From: an uncultured Aquincola sp.
GTDB lineage: Bacteria; Pseudomonadota; Gammaproteobacteria; Burkholderiales; Burkholderiaceae
Assembly (NCBI GenBank): GCA_937883885.1
Contig: CAKZXL010000569.1
Coordinates: 1-11,273 of the forward strand
Length of the DNA: 11,273 bases
Direction: 5' to 3'
Shown: piece after piece, positions 1 through 7,054 of the stretch
How positions within the stretch are numbered: position 1 is the first letter of the stretch
Layout: each line of letters opens with the position of its first letter
Notes under the pieces: model-generated
What the model was told of the DNA's origin: nothing
Databases searched by the model: none
What the model saw: the letters and a program-made list of their open reading frames with translations, nothing else
Made by a program: the position numbers and the translations under genes

Positions 1-172
1 CCGCGCGCTTGAAGTCGGTGAGCTTGCCGTCGGGCACGTCGTCGCCCCAGCCCTCGATCACGCGCAGCGCGCCCAGCTCGAGGAAGATGGTGTCGAAGTG
101 GCGCGCATGGTCGATGAAGGCCTGCTTGTTGGCGGTGGGCACCGCGATCACGAATCCGTCGATGTAGGTCAT
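1..172 (-). CDS. DUF1428 (YbaA-like) protein, 5' part only
   Basis: This is the first 57 codons of a gene whose 3' end lies outside the window. It starts at ATG 172-170, with GGAG about 8 nt upstream. The visible N-terminus begins MTYIDGFVIAVPTANK and continues through a stretch with FLELGALRVIEGWGDD and VPDGKLTDFKRA. This matches the start of the DUF1428 family (E. coli YbaA and relatives), small proteins of about 120 residues with a dimeric alpha/beta-barrel-like fold. The family has no established biochemical function. Family assignment rests on remembered motif similarity and seems secure because the whole visible part fits. About 520 bp separate it from the kinase gene on the same strand, so it is probably a separate transcript. 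Confidence 0.87.
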   Translation of the reverse strand, partial: MTYIDGFVIAVPTANKQAFIDHARHFDTIFLELGALRVIEGWGDDVPDGKLTDFKRA

Positions 173-694
173 GGCTGTGTCTCCGGGTGGTGGGTTGACA
201 GGGGTACGACGATCGAGACCGCGCCCGATCGACAATCACCGTCCAATCGCTACGAAACGAGTATCAGGGCAGGTGCCCGCGAAGGCTGCGATCGCCGTGC
301 CGTTGCCCACCATCAATCCGGTCGTGGGCATCTGGGAACGGGTTTTCCCGGGATCGCGTTGTACGTGTTTCAAGACGGTGCGCCCGACGATCCCAGCGGT
401 GCCACGAGCAGCGAGGAAGTGACCGAGTCAAAGAGACGCATATCGGCCCGGCCGGATGCCGACAGCTTTCTTCAACTGATCGACACCATCTCGCGGACCA
501 ATGGCAAGCCCCACTCCGCGGGACCGCGTACGCTGGTCGGCGATGTCTTGATGATGTATCTGAGACTCGATCAGGCGGGGGACAAGTTGATGCTGTGCCG
601 GTCGAGAACAGGCCCGTTCTTCTGGCCCAACGTTCGCCGGGAGTGCTGATCCGACACGGCGGCAAAGCCGCCGTCGTCTTCAGGACACGGTCGG
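173..694. other. Intergenic stretch with no supported gene
   Basis: These 522 bp lie between the histidine kinase stop and the DUF1428 start. Open frames exist on both strands, for example plus 98-649 and minus 264-725, but the translations are arginine/serine/proline-rich or unrecognisable and lack a convincing ribosome binding site. The plus frame around 455-645 has fairly high GC at third positions (reading FLQLIDTISRTNGK), so a decayed gene fragment cannot be excluded, but I recognise no family. Two CGATCG hexamers sit at 210-215 and 226-231, upstream of the DUF1428 start. The stretch also holds the hairpin at 656-674, listed separately. Confidence 0.5.
656..674 (-). terminator. GC hairpin downstream of the kinase gene (possible terminator)
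   Basis: The minus strand reads ACGGCGGC TTT GCCGCCGT, a perfect 8-bp stem with a 3-nt loop beginning about 20 nt after the kinase stop codon. No T-tract follows, so it is not a textbook Rho-independent terminator. It could mark the end of the two-component transcript by stabilising the 3' end or assisting termination. Confidence 0.4.
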
Positions 695-2092
695 TCAAGC
701 CACATGATCGACGAATCGCATGCACTCCGTATCGTGGATGCTGGTGACAAGCGCCTCAGGCGGGAGGTCGGCAGTCACCGACGTTCCCCGCTTGTCGGAC
801 TCAACGGTGAATCGGCCTCCGATAGACTCGATGCGATCTCGCATGCTCGACATGCCGAGGCTAGGTGTGCCCAGGCACCCGGCCATCGTAGTGGCCTTAT
901 CCAGGCCGCAGCCGTCGTCCGCAATGCGCAGGGTCAGGCCATGTGCGCCGTGACGCAATCCGAAGACGACATTTGAGGCGCACGCATGCCGTTCGACATT
1001 ACTCAACGCCTCCTGCGCGACGCGAAAGAAGGCTGTCGAAACCGCGTCAGGAAGCGACGGCATTTCATCCACGAACTCCTCCACCCGCATGTTGCTGCGC
1101 AGGCGGAACTCATCAATCAGCCGTCGCATGGCGGTCGCGAGCCCAAGCTCGTCGATCGCGCCGGGCACGAGATCATGCGCGATGCGCCGCACCTCGCGCA
1201 GCACGTTGCCGAGGCTGGCAAGCGCAGCCTCCAGCGTGAACCTAGCCTCGCGGCTGCCGCACTCCACCTGCGTCACCGCCGACTCGACGATGAACTGCAG
1301 CGACACTAGGCACTGCGCGATGCCGTCGTGCAGTTCGCGCGCGATGCGCGCGCGCTCTTGCTCGGGCGCCAGGCGATGCTTGCTGATGTCGGTGACGACT
1401 ACGAAGGCGCCGCGAGGCTTGCCGTCTGCACCGAGCTGAGGCAACGCGTTCACTTCGATCCAGCGCCTGCTGCCGTCGCGCTCGAGGCGCTGGCGGGCAT
1501 ACGACACCGCGCGGATGTTCTTCGCGCCTTCCTCGAGCAGAAGGCGGATATCTTCGGCGGCCTGTTCGCCGATGATCCGGGAGTAGTGCATGCCGACGAT
1601 GGATTGCTCGGTCAGCCCATACGCCCTGGCGTATTGGCGGTTCGCAAAGCAGCAGCGCCCGTTGATTTCGAAGTACGCGATCAGCGCGGGAATCTTGTTG
1701 GCGAGCAGGCGAAACCGGTCGGCCTCCTTACCGGGCCGGGCACGCGCCACCTGGCGCACCACGCACACGTGCATGCGCAAGGTAAGCGACCATTGCCCAC
1801 GCACCTCGAACCGCATGCCGGCGATTTTCGCGCAGCTCTCCGGACGCACCTGCAGCGTGCAGGTGAAGTCCTTCGCGCCGGCCAAGGCTTCGATCAGGCG
1901 CGTACGCGATTCCGGTTCGAAGGGACCCAGCCAGCCACGGTGCAGCATCACCTCGCGCTGGCGTCCCATCAGGTCGCAGAAGGCCTGGTTGAACGTGTTT
2001 GCGCTGCCATCAGACTTGACCACGACGACGCCCGCCGGGATCATCTCAAGAACAGCTTGCTGGTCGAGTCCGCCCATGCTGACCTCGATCAC
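695..2092 (-). CDS. Soluble double-PAS sensor histidine kinase, NarL/DegS-type (HisKA_3)
   Basis: A 465-residue sensor kinase that should autophosphorylate and pass phosphate to the adjacent response regulator. A degenerate PAS domain spans about residues 8-85 and a clear second PAS about 122-240. The HisKA_3 dimerisation domain has ARELHDGIAQ with phospho-acceptor His255. The HATPase_c domain has an N box RVAQEALSNVERHA (357-370), a G1 box DDGCGL (392-397) and a G2 region GMSSMRDRIESIGG (413-426). I see no signal peptide or transmembrane segment, so it should be cytoplasmic and sense an internal signal, possibly a ligand or redox cofactor in a PAS pocket. The start is GTG at 2092, which overlaps the regulator's stop (GTGA) and has GGAGG 5 nt upstream inside the regulator gene; this implies translational coupling. 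The specific signal is unknown. Confidence 0.93.
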   Translation of the reverse strand: MIEVSMGGLDQQAVLEMIPAGVVVVKSDGSANTFNQAFCDLMGRQREVMLHRGWLGPFEPESRTRLIEALAGAKDFTCTLQVRPESCAKIAGMRFEVRGQWSLTLRMHVCVVRQVARARPGKEADRFRLLANKIPALIAYFEINGRCCFANRQYARAYGLTEQSIVGMHYSRIIGEQAAEDIRLLLEEGAKNIRAVSYARQRLERDGSRRWIEVNALPQLGADGKPRGAFVVVTDISKHRLAPEQERARIARELHDGIAQCLVSLQFIVESAVTQVECGSREARFTLEAALASLGNVLREVRRIAHDLVPGAIDELGLATAMRRLIDEFRLRSNMRVEEFVDEMPSLPDAVSTAFFRVAQEALSNVERHACASNVVFGLRHGAHGLTLRIADDGCGLDKATTMAGCLGTPSLGMSSMRDRIESIGGRFTVESDKRGTSVTADLPPEALVTSIHDTECMRFVDHVA

Positions 2093-2748
2093 ATCGTCCT
2101 CCAGTGGCCTTCGACCGCGAAGCGCATCAGCGCCGCGGAGGAGTCGAGCTCGAACTTCCGCTTGATGCTGGCCCGATGGCAGTCGATAGTGCGCGCGTCG
2201 ATGGCGAGGTCTCGGGCGATCGTCTTGCTGCTCTTGCCCTCGGCGATGCGCGCCAGCACTTCGCGCTCGCGCCGCGTCAGTCGCGACACGTTGGCCGGGC
2301 GCACCAATCCGATGCCGATCTCGGCCGAAAAATAGCTGCCGCCCGCCGAGACTGCTTCCACCGCAGCCAGGATCTCGCGCGACGGCGCCCCCTTGAGCAC
2401 ATAGGCGTTCGCGCCTGCGGAAGTGGCGGCCATGATGTATTCGTCGCTGTCGTGCATGGTGAACACCACGTAGCGTAGACGCGGTTGATCGCAGCGCAAG
2501 CGGCGGATCAGCTCGATGCCGCTGGCTCCGCGCATGCTGATGTCGGCCAACACGACGTCAAGCGTGGTGTGATTGGCAAGTTCAATCGCTTCCTCTGTGT
2601 TTGAGGCCTCGGCCACGACCTTGAAGCGGCCGTCGGCCTCAAGTTTCGTTCTCACGCCGTCTCGCACGGCGGGATGGTCGTCGATCACCATCAGGCGGAC
2701 TGTCTTATCAGGATGAATGTGAGGGACCGCGCGGACTGAGTTGCTCAT
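2089..2748 (-). CDS. NarL/FixJ-family response regulator
   Basis: A 219-residue DNA-binding response regulator. The receiver domain (about 17-135) shows the acidic pair Asp23/Asp24 (VIDDHP), phospho-acceptor Asp69 (LADISM), switch Thr97 (VVFTMHD) and Lys119 (VLKGA). A LuxR/GerE helix-turn-helix covers about 156-215 (LTRREREVLARIAEGKSSK, then TIDCHRASIKRKFEL). It is first in a two-gene unit with the overlapping histidine kinase, its expected phosphodonor. I chose ATG 2748 because it gives the usual family length; upstream in-frame starts at 2820 (ATG) and 2829 (TTG) would add an unconserved-looking serine-rich leader. No clear Shine-Dalgarno precedes 2748, so the start is less certain than the family. 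Target genes are unknown; the neighbouring cupin and metabolic cassette are candidates. Confidence 0.93.
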   Translation of the reverse strand: MSNSVRAVPHIHPDKTVRLMVIDDHPAVRDGVRTKLEADGRFKVVAEASNTEEAIELANHTTLDVVLADISMRGASGIELIRRLRCDQPRLRYVVFTMHDSDEYIMAATSAGANAYVLKGAPSREILAAVEAVSAGGSYFSAEIGIGLVRPANVSRLTRREREVLARIAEGKSSKTIARDLAIDARTIDCHRASIKRKFELDSSAALMRFAVEGHWRTM

Positions 2749-2907
2749 GTCAGAGGAAGAAGGGCAATTGTCCTGGGACGTACTTGGGTGTGAGGTCGGT
2801 CTTGTACAAAGCAACCCCATTCGCGGCAACCCTTGAAAATGGGACTGACCAACGATTGGAGAGGCAGGTCGAAACCCGACCCTTCCACAAGACGCGCGCG
2901 AAGCGGG
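2749..2907 (-). other. Intergenic region upstream of the response regulator
   Basis: These 159 bp separate the cupin stop from the regulator start on the same strand and should carry the two-component promoter unless transcription runs through from the cupin. A short inverted repeat GGTCG-GGTTT-CGACC occurs at 2867-2881. I see no convincing -35/-10 pair and no terminator with a T-tract. Confidence 0.35.
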
Positions 2908-3321
2908 TCATGCGGGCGCGCGCTCCTCGGCGTCGCCCACGACCACAGCCACCGGCTTGCTCTGCTCCTGGATGAAGACGCACAGCAGCTTGATCGGCTT
3001 GTCGCCGAGGACACGCGCAAAGTGCACGTCCTTGTCCGCCACCATGTAGGACATGCCGGGCTTGAAGCGCTGGTCGGGCTTGCCCTTCGTGACGAGGTCG
3101 AACTCGCCTTCGAGCACGTAGGTCACCTCGAGCCCCGGATGCATGTGCGGCGACGCACTGGTGCCGCTGGGTACTTCGATGATGTTGAAGTTGACCGTGT
3201 AGCCTTCGGGATAGTTGGTGCGCTGGAGCACAGTGCGCGTGATGCCGCCCTGCACGTACGACGAGCCCACAGCCGCCGCGAACGAGGCCGCGGTTTCGGC
3301 AATCTTCCTCGAATCATGCAT
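2908..3321 (-). CDS. Small single-domain cupin protein
   Basis: A 137-residue protein with one cupin beta-barrel. Motif 1 is at about residues 56-72 (SPHMHPGLEVTYVLEGE) with likely metal ligands His59, His61 and Glu65. Motif 2 (KPGMSYMVADKDVHFARV) supplies His100. Such stand-alone cupins bind a divalent metal and act as small dioxygenases, isomerases or ligand-binding proteins; the sequence does not tell which. The start at ATG 3321 has GGAG 8 nt upstream. An in-frame upstream extension toward 3447 crosses the tetranucleotide repeat and is not believable. A slightly hydrophobic stretch at 10-20 is too weak to call a signal peptide. It lies 164 nt downstream of the GFA gene and 159 nt upstream of the response regulator, so it may have its own promoter. 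Confidence 0.85.
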   Translation of the reverse strand: MHDSRKIAETAASFAAAVGSSYVQGGITRTVLQRTNYPEGYTVNFNIIEVPSGTSASPHMHPGLEVTYVLEGEFDLVTKGKPDQRFKPGMSYMVADKDVHFARVLGDKPIKLLCVFIQEQSKPVAVVVGDAEERAPA

Positions 3322-3333
3322 GTCTTGATCTCC

Positions 3334-3352
3334 GTTGGTTGGTTGGTTGGTT
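3334..3352. repeat. TTGG tetranucleotide repeat in the cupin leader
   Basis: Four full TTGG units plus a partial one (CCAA on the coding strand) lie directly upstream of the GGAG ribosome binding site of the cupin gene. Tracts of this kind can change length by slipped-strand mispairing. Here a change would alter the 5' leader or promoter spacing rather than a reading frame. With only about 4.5 units, the variability is speculative. Confidence 0.6.
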
Positions 3353-3376
3353 AGTACGAAATACTTAGGGGACGCC

Positions 3377-3436
3377 GCCGGCTTCGCTCGTCGAAGGTGC
3401 GAGCGGAACGGGCTGAAGCGGACGGACGAAGCCGGC
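3377..3436. repeat. Nested inverted repeat between GFA and cupin genes
   Basis: GCCGGCTTCG at 3377-3386 is matched by CGAAGCCGGC at 3427-3436, a perfect 10-bp inverted repeat with a 40-nt loop. Inside it, GCTCG (3386-3390) pairs with CGAGC (3400-3404). In RNA this gives a branched GC-rich structure after the GFA stop codon and before the cupin. It may attenuate or terminate readthrough, but lacks a T-tract. Confidence 0.45.
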
Positions 3437-3485
3437 CGCATGGACATGTGACGGTCGCAAGCGCGGCGGCGTCGGGCAGACGGCG

Positions 3486-3890
3486 CTATTGGCTGCCCGC
3501 GAGGCGCGTCGTTCCTTCAACCGGGGCGAGCCACGACAAGGCTTGCGCGGTGTAGATCTCGGTGAAGGGCCGCAGGCCCTCCTTGTTGTCGAGGCTGCCT
3601 CCCTTGAGCACGACCTTGCCGGGCGCCGCAGCGATCTTGGCGAGGATCGACGAGCCGCAGCGGGAGCAGAAATGACGCTGCACGGGCTGGCCGCTGTCGC
3701 CGAAGTCAGTGAAGACCGCGGTCTCGCCGATCTGCTGGTAGTCGGCTTCGCGCACGACCAGATTGAACGAAAACACGCTGCCGCTCACCCTCTGGCAATG
3801 GGAGCAATGGCACAACGTGACGGCCCGCGGATCGCCGGTTAGGGTGTAGCGCACGGCACCGCACAGGCAGCCGCCTTCTCGATGGGACAT
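3486..3890 (-). CDS. GFA / CENP-V domain zinc protein
   Basis: A 134-residue protein of the GFA family, named for the glutathione-dependent formaldehyde-activating enzyme of Paracoccus. The zinc-binding cysteines are all visible: Cys8 and Cys10 (GGCLCGAVRY), Cys27, Cys29 and Cys32 (TLCHCSHCQRVSG), and Cys75 and Cys78 (RHFCSRCGSS). The length is typical. Family members are often carbon-sulfur lyase-like or formaldehyde/glutathione-adduct proteins, but most are uncharacterised, so formaldehyde activation should not be assumed. The start at ATG 3890 has AGGAG about 8 nt upstream. It follows the MFS stop by 30 nt on the same strand, so it probably belongs to the tail of the cassette operon. If the cassette makes an aldehyde or a thiol adduct, this gene would be a plausible handler; that is inference. 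Confidence 0.9.
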   Translation of the reverse strand: MSHREGGCLCGAVRYTLTGDPRAVTLCHCSHCQRVSGSVFSFNLVVREADYQQIGETAVFTDFGDSGQPVQRHFCSRCGSSILAKIAAAPGKVVLKGGSLDNKEGLRPFTEIYTAQALSWLAPVEGTTRLAGSQ

Positions 3891-3920
3891 GGAATCTCTC
3901 CTGGAGTTAAATGACCGCGA

Positions 3921-5153
3921 TCAGTCGGCGGCGAGCGCACGTTGGCGCGAAGCGAGCACGGCGCCCACCAGCAGCGAGACCGAGGACGCCACCAATCCGC
4001 GCTCGAGTCCTCCGCTGGCGTCAGCGATCCAGCCCACCATGGCCGGACCGACGATCTGGCCGAGCGCGAAGACGGTCGTGAAGGCACTGATGCCGGAGGT
4101 CCAGGCCTCCTGCGGCAGGTTGTGCCGCACCAGCGCCGTCGTAGACGCGACGACGGAAAGGAACACGCCGCCGAAGACGATGCCGGACAGGAAGACCACC
4201 GGCACCAGGCTGGTCAGCGCGGGCAGGATCGCCGCCACGCAGAGCAGTCCGTTGAGGATCGCCAGCGATTCGCCGCCCTTGAACTTGTCGAGCATGCGTG
4301 CCCAGATCCGCGACGACGCCACCACCGCGAGGCCCAGGAGCATGTAGAACACGTCGATCAGTTCGCTTCGCATGCCTTGCTGCTTGAGAAGGGCAACCAC
4401 GAAGGTCATGTAGCCGATGTAGCCCATGCCGAACATGAAGTAGCCGGCCAGGCCGAACCGGAAGTCCCGTGCCGAGAAGCGCAGCCGGCTGGCCTGCTGC
4501 GGCACGGAAGCGGCGCCAATATCCCTGGCGGGCGCGGCCAGGATCGCCGCACAAGCCAAGCATGCGAGACCTAGCGCAAGCCAAGACCATTGCCACGCAT
4601 GAACGGCGTGATGCGCCTGTGCGGCCGCCAGCGTCACTGGCACGATCAGGGCCGACAGCGCGATACCGATGCCAGTACCGCCATAGTAGAGCCCGATCAG
4701 CAACCCTGCGCGTTCGCGATACATCGAACCGAGCTTGGCCGACAGCACACCACCCGCAATGAAGACGAAGGCGCTGGCCACGCCCGCGCACACGCGCTGC
4801 AGGAACAACGCCGTGGAATCGGTGACCAGCCCCGAGACCACCATGAACAGCCCCGCCAGCACGGCCCCGGCGACGAGTACGTACCACACGCCGAATCGAC
4901 GCATCAGTGCGGGCGTCGACAACGCGCCGACGAGGTAGCCCACCGCATTGCAGGTGTTCATGCTTCCGGCGACTAGGTACGACCAGCCCAGGTCGGCGCG
5001 CATGGACGGCAGCAGCAGCCCATAGGAGAAGCGAGAGAGGCCCAGAGCGATGGCCGCCGCGAGCGACAACGCCAGCGCCGTCGCGACCGGGTAGCGCGGG
5101 TACGCCACCCGAACCTGGATCGGAACCGCGGATGCTTGAGTTGCTTGCTTCAT
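3921..5153 (-). CDS. YbfB/YjiJ-family MFS transporter
   Basis: A 410-residue inner-membrane transporter with about 12 hydrophobic segments. The N-terminal signature GLSRFSYGLLLPSMRADLG (about residues 38-56) and the overall layout fit the YbfB/YjiJ (MFS_4) family. The family has no well-defined substrate, and direction (uptake or export) cannot be read from sequence. The start is ATG 5153, which overlaps the stop of the FAD protein gene by 4 nt (ATGA) and has GGAG about 8 nt upstream. Both features argue for this start over in-frame extensions to 5549, which would overlap the FAD gene by about 400 bp. The overlap implies translational coupling, so the transporter most likely moves the substrate or product of the upstream enzymes. 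Confidence 0.92.
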   Translation of the reverse strand: MKQATQASAVPIQVRVAYPRYPVATALALSLAAAIALGLSRFSYGLLLPSMRADLGWSYLVAGSMNTCNAVGYLVGALSTPALMRRFGVWYVLVAGAVLAGLFMVVSGLVTDSTALFLQRVCAGVASAFVFIAGGVLSAKLGSMYRERAGLLIGLYYGGTGIGIALSALIVPVTLAAAQAHHAVHAWQWSWLALGLACLACAAILAAPARDIGAASVPQQASRLRFSARDFRFGLAGYFMFGMGYIGYMTFVVALLKQQGMRSELIDVFYMLLGLAVVASSRIWARMLDKFKGGESLAILNGLLCVAAILPALTSLVPVVFLSGIVFGGVFLSVVASTTALVRHNLPQEAWTSGISAFTTVFALGQIVGPAMVGWIADASGGLERGLVASSVSLLVGAVLASRQRALAAD

Positions 5154-7042
5154 TCGACTTTCTCCAGAGCGGGTTGTTCCGGGCGCGCCGTCGAAGGCGC
5201 CGCGTCGCGCGTGGCCTGCAGGCTGCGTAGCGATCTCAGCAGGCCCGACACGCAGCGCTCCGCATCCTGCGTGAAGCGCGAATTCATCAGGGGCCGCGGC
5301 AGCGCATGCGTATAGAAGTGCGGCCCTTCGACCGGGAACCCGAGCGCCCACAGCCTGCCTTGCGCTTCGCCATCGACGTTGATGACGTTCAGGTCGGGCG
5401 TGATGTCCAGTCCACCCGGCCTGTAGTCGCCATTCGCGAAGGCCCGCACGAGCCCGCGCCGCACCAAGTTCTTCGTCAGGACAGATGAATCGGTGTCTGG
5501 GGAATACGGGTCCAGCCTCGCGATCACAAGCACGTCGGCCAAACTGCACACGCTGTCATCGCCAAGCCGGTTCGTGATGGCGAATCTCCCAGAGTCAACG
5601 TCAAGCTCCACGCGATTGCCCGGTGCGCCCGCGACGTCCAGCACCCCGGCGTCCATCAGTGCAAGCAATTCGGCGTTACGGCGGCGTGGCGGCCCAAACG
5701 AGATGCGGTTGGTGGTGGCGACGAAGCCTTCGACATAGTCCTTGTTGGAGGCCGGCGTCAGGCCACCGAACTCGACGGCCAGTCTTAGGGCTTCGCGGCA
5801 GTCGCGCAGGACATCGGTAGCCGCCTTCACCGGGCTCGTCAGGTTGCCCTTCTCGGCTTGCGCGAGGTCGCTCTCGATCAGGTCGCGGAAGAATGCCCGG
5901 AAAGCCGCGAAGGACTGAAACGCCTTGCCGGCCAGCGGGTCGAGGATGCGCCTGATCGCCTCGCGTTCTTCGAGCGTCGCCTCAAAGCCCGCGACGTCCG
6001 GCGCATGGCCGATGGCCGCAGTGCGCCAGGCGTACGCCATCTCTTGTTCGATCAACGGGAGCACCTCGCCTGCGAAGTCGAGCTGGTGTGAGCCGCTGCG
6101 CTGCACGGCCCGCGCCTGCATAGCCTTAACAGCGTCGACGGTGAAGAAGCGCGCCTGGTGGCGGCCCGCAATGCCCTTCTGGTTGACGCCGCGCGCGGCG
6201 AACGGCAGACAGTTGCGCGAAAACAGGACGATCGTCGGCTCGCGTCCCGACGAGGCGTAGGCCAGCCGCCCACCGTTCACAGTGAATTGCCCACCGCGGC
6301 CCACCGTTAGGGCTGAGATCACATCGTAGGCCGTCAGGCCCAGTCCCTGGACCGCAACGGTCGCACCCGATGCGATCGAGTCCAGACGCTGGATCGGGTA
6401 CGGGTTCGCGAAGAATGCCGCCTTCGGATTGCGCGATGCCGCGACCTTCGCGAAGGCCTCGAAGGCGAGATCGCTTTCCGTGGCGGCGCGCACCCCGTGA
6501 CCGGTCGCAATGAACAGATAGTCGGCACGATACTGAAAGCCGGAGTCGAGACTGATCTGGAAGGCGCCGTTCTCCAGGCGGGCCACGTCCACGGCGCGGC
6601 GACGATGATGCTCGATTCGCACGTTGCGCGGCAGGTACCTGACGACGCGCTGAAATGCCCAACCCAGGTATTCGCCCAGCATGTTGCGCGGCAGATGGTC
6701 CTGGTCGGTGATCTCGTCGCCGGACTCGTCGCGGACCAGGAAGTAGCGTGTACCGAATCGGCGATACCCGACCATTCGGGCCCACTGCGTCAGCGAGATG
6801 CCCTCTTTGCCCGCAACGATGCTGTCCGGCGCGAAGATGCTGACCTGCGACGCCACCGTGTTGGTGAGCAGGTGGTCCGGCTGGTGCGCAGGATGCGAGC
6901 CGGGGCCGCATTCGCCGGGCTCGACAATCTCCAGCAGCAGGTCGGCGGCAAGCGGCTGCGCGTGCAGCATTTGTGCCAGTCGCTCCAGGATGCTCAGGCC
7001 GCGCGGGCCCATTCCGATGATGGTGATGCGTGTGGGCGTCAT
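5150..7042 (-). CDS. Large FAD/NAD(P)-binding protein (NAD_binding_9-like)
   Basis: A 630-residue soluble flavoprotein candidate. An N-terminal Rossmann motif ITIIGMGPRGLSILERL (G10-x-G12-x-x-G15) should bind FAD. The ATG-type motif YLFIATGHG (about 175-183) and a second glycine-rich motif VAVQGLGLTAYD (about 229-240) suggest a second dinucleotide site. The C-terminal part (about 500-585) carries ADVLVIARLDPYSP and LWALGFPVEGPHFYTH, consistent with the FAD/NAD(P)-binding proteins of Pfam PF13454. These are distant relatives of N-hydroxylating monooxygenases, and their reactions are mostly unknown. Oxidation or hydroxylation of an amino-acid-derived intermediate is a reasonable inference. The start at ATG 7042 lies 12 nt after the hydrolase stop, with no good Shine-Dalgarno, so it probably relies on coupling. 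Its stop overlaps the MFS start. Confidence 0.85.
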   Translation of the reverse strand: MTPTRITIIGMGPRGLSILERLAQMLHAQPLAADLLLEIVEPGECGPGSHPAHQPDHLLTNTVASQVSIFAPDSIVAGKEGISLTQWARMVGYRRFGTRYFLVRDESGDEITDQDHLPRNMLGEYLGWAFQRVVRYLPRNVRIEHHRRRAVDVARLENGAFQISLDSGFQYRADYLFIATGHGVRAATESDLAFEAFAKVAASRNPKAAFFANPYPIQRLDSIASGATVAVQGLGLTAYDVISALTVGRGGQFTVNGGRLAYASSGREPTIVLFSRNCLPFAARGVNQKGIAGRHQARFFTVDAVKAMQARAVQRSGSHQLDFAGEVLPLIEQEMAYAWRTAAIGHAPDVAGFEATLEEREAIRRILDPLAGKAFQSFAAFRAFFRDLIESDLAQAEKGNLTSPVKAATDVLRDCREALRLAVEFGGLTPASNKDYVEGFVATTNRISFGPPRRRNAELLALMDAGVLDVAGAPGNRVELDVDSGRFAITNRLGDDSVCSLADVLVIARLDPYSPDTDSSVLTKNLVRRGLVRAFANGDYRPGGLDITPDLNVINVDGEAQGRLWALGFPVEGPHFYTHALPRPLMNSRFTQDAERCVSGLLRSLRSLQATRDAAPSTARPEQPALEKVE

Positions 7043-7054
7043 GGTGTGCGGGAA

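Noticed and set aside
264..725. 153-codon minus-strand frame following the kinase
   Set aside because: The Arg/Ser/Cys-rich sequence lacks a ribosome binding site and overlaps the kinase 3' end in another frame; no similarity recognised.
1328..2335. 335-codon open frame on the plus strand
   Set aside because: It is antisense to the histidine kinase and response regulator, whose domain motifs are unambiguous; its product resembles no family.
4021..4887. 288-codon minus-strand frame
   Set aside because: It is an out-of-frame shadow of the MFS transporter gene.
3921..5549. MFS frame extended upstream to 5549
   Set aside because: It would overlap the FAD protein gene by about 400 bp; the added residues are arginine/alanine-rich shadow translation, and ATG 5153 has a good ribosome binding site and an ATGA overlap.
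6126..6911. 261-codon minus-strand frame
   Set aside because: It lies in an alternative frame of the FAD protein gene and is rich in Arg/Ser/Pro with no recognisable domain.
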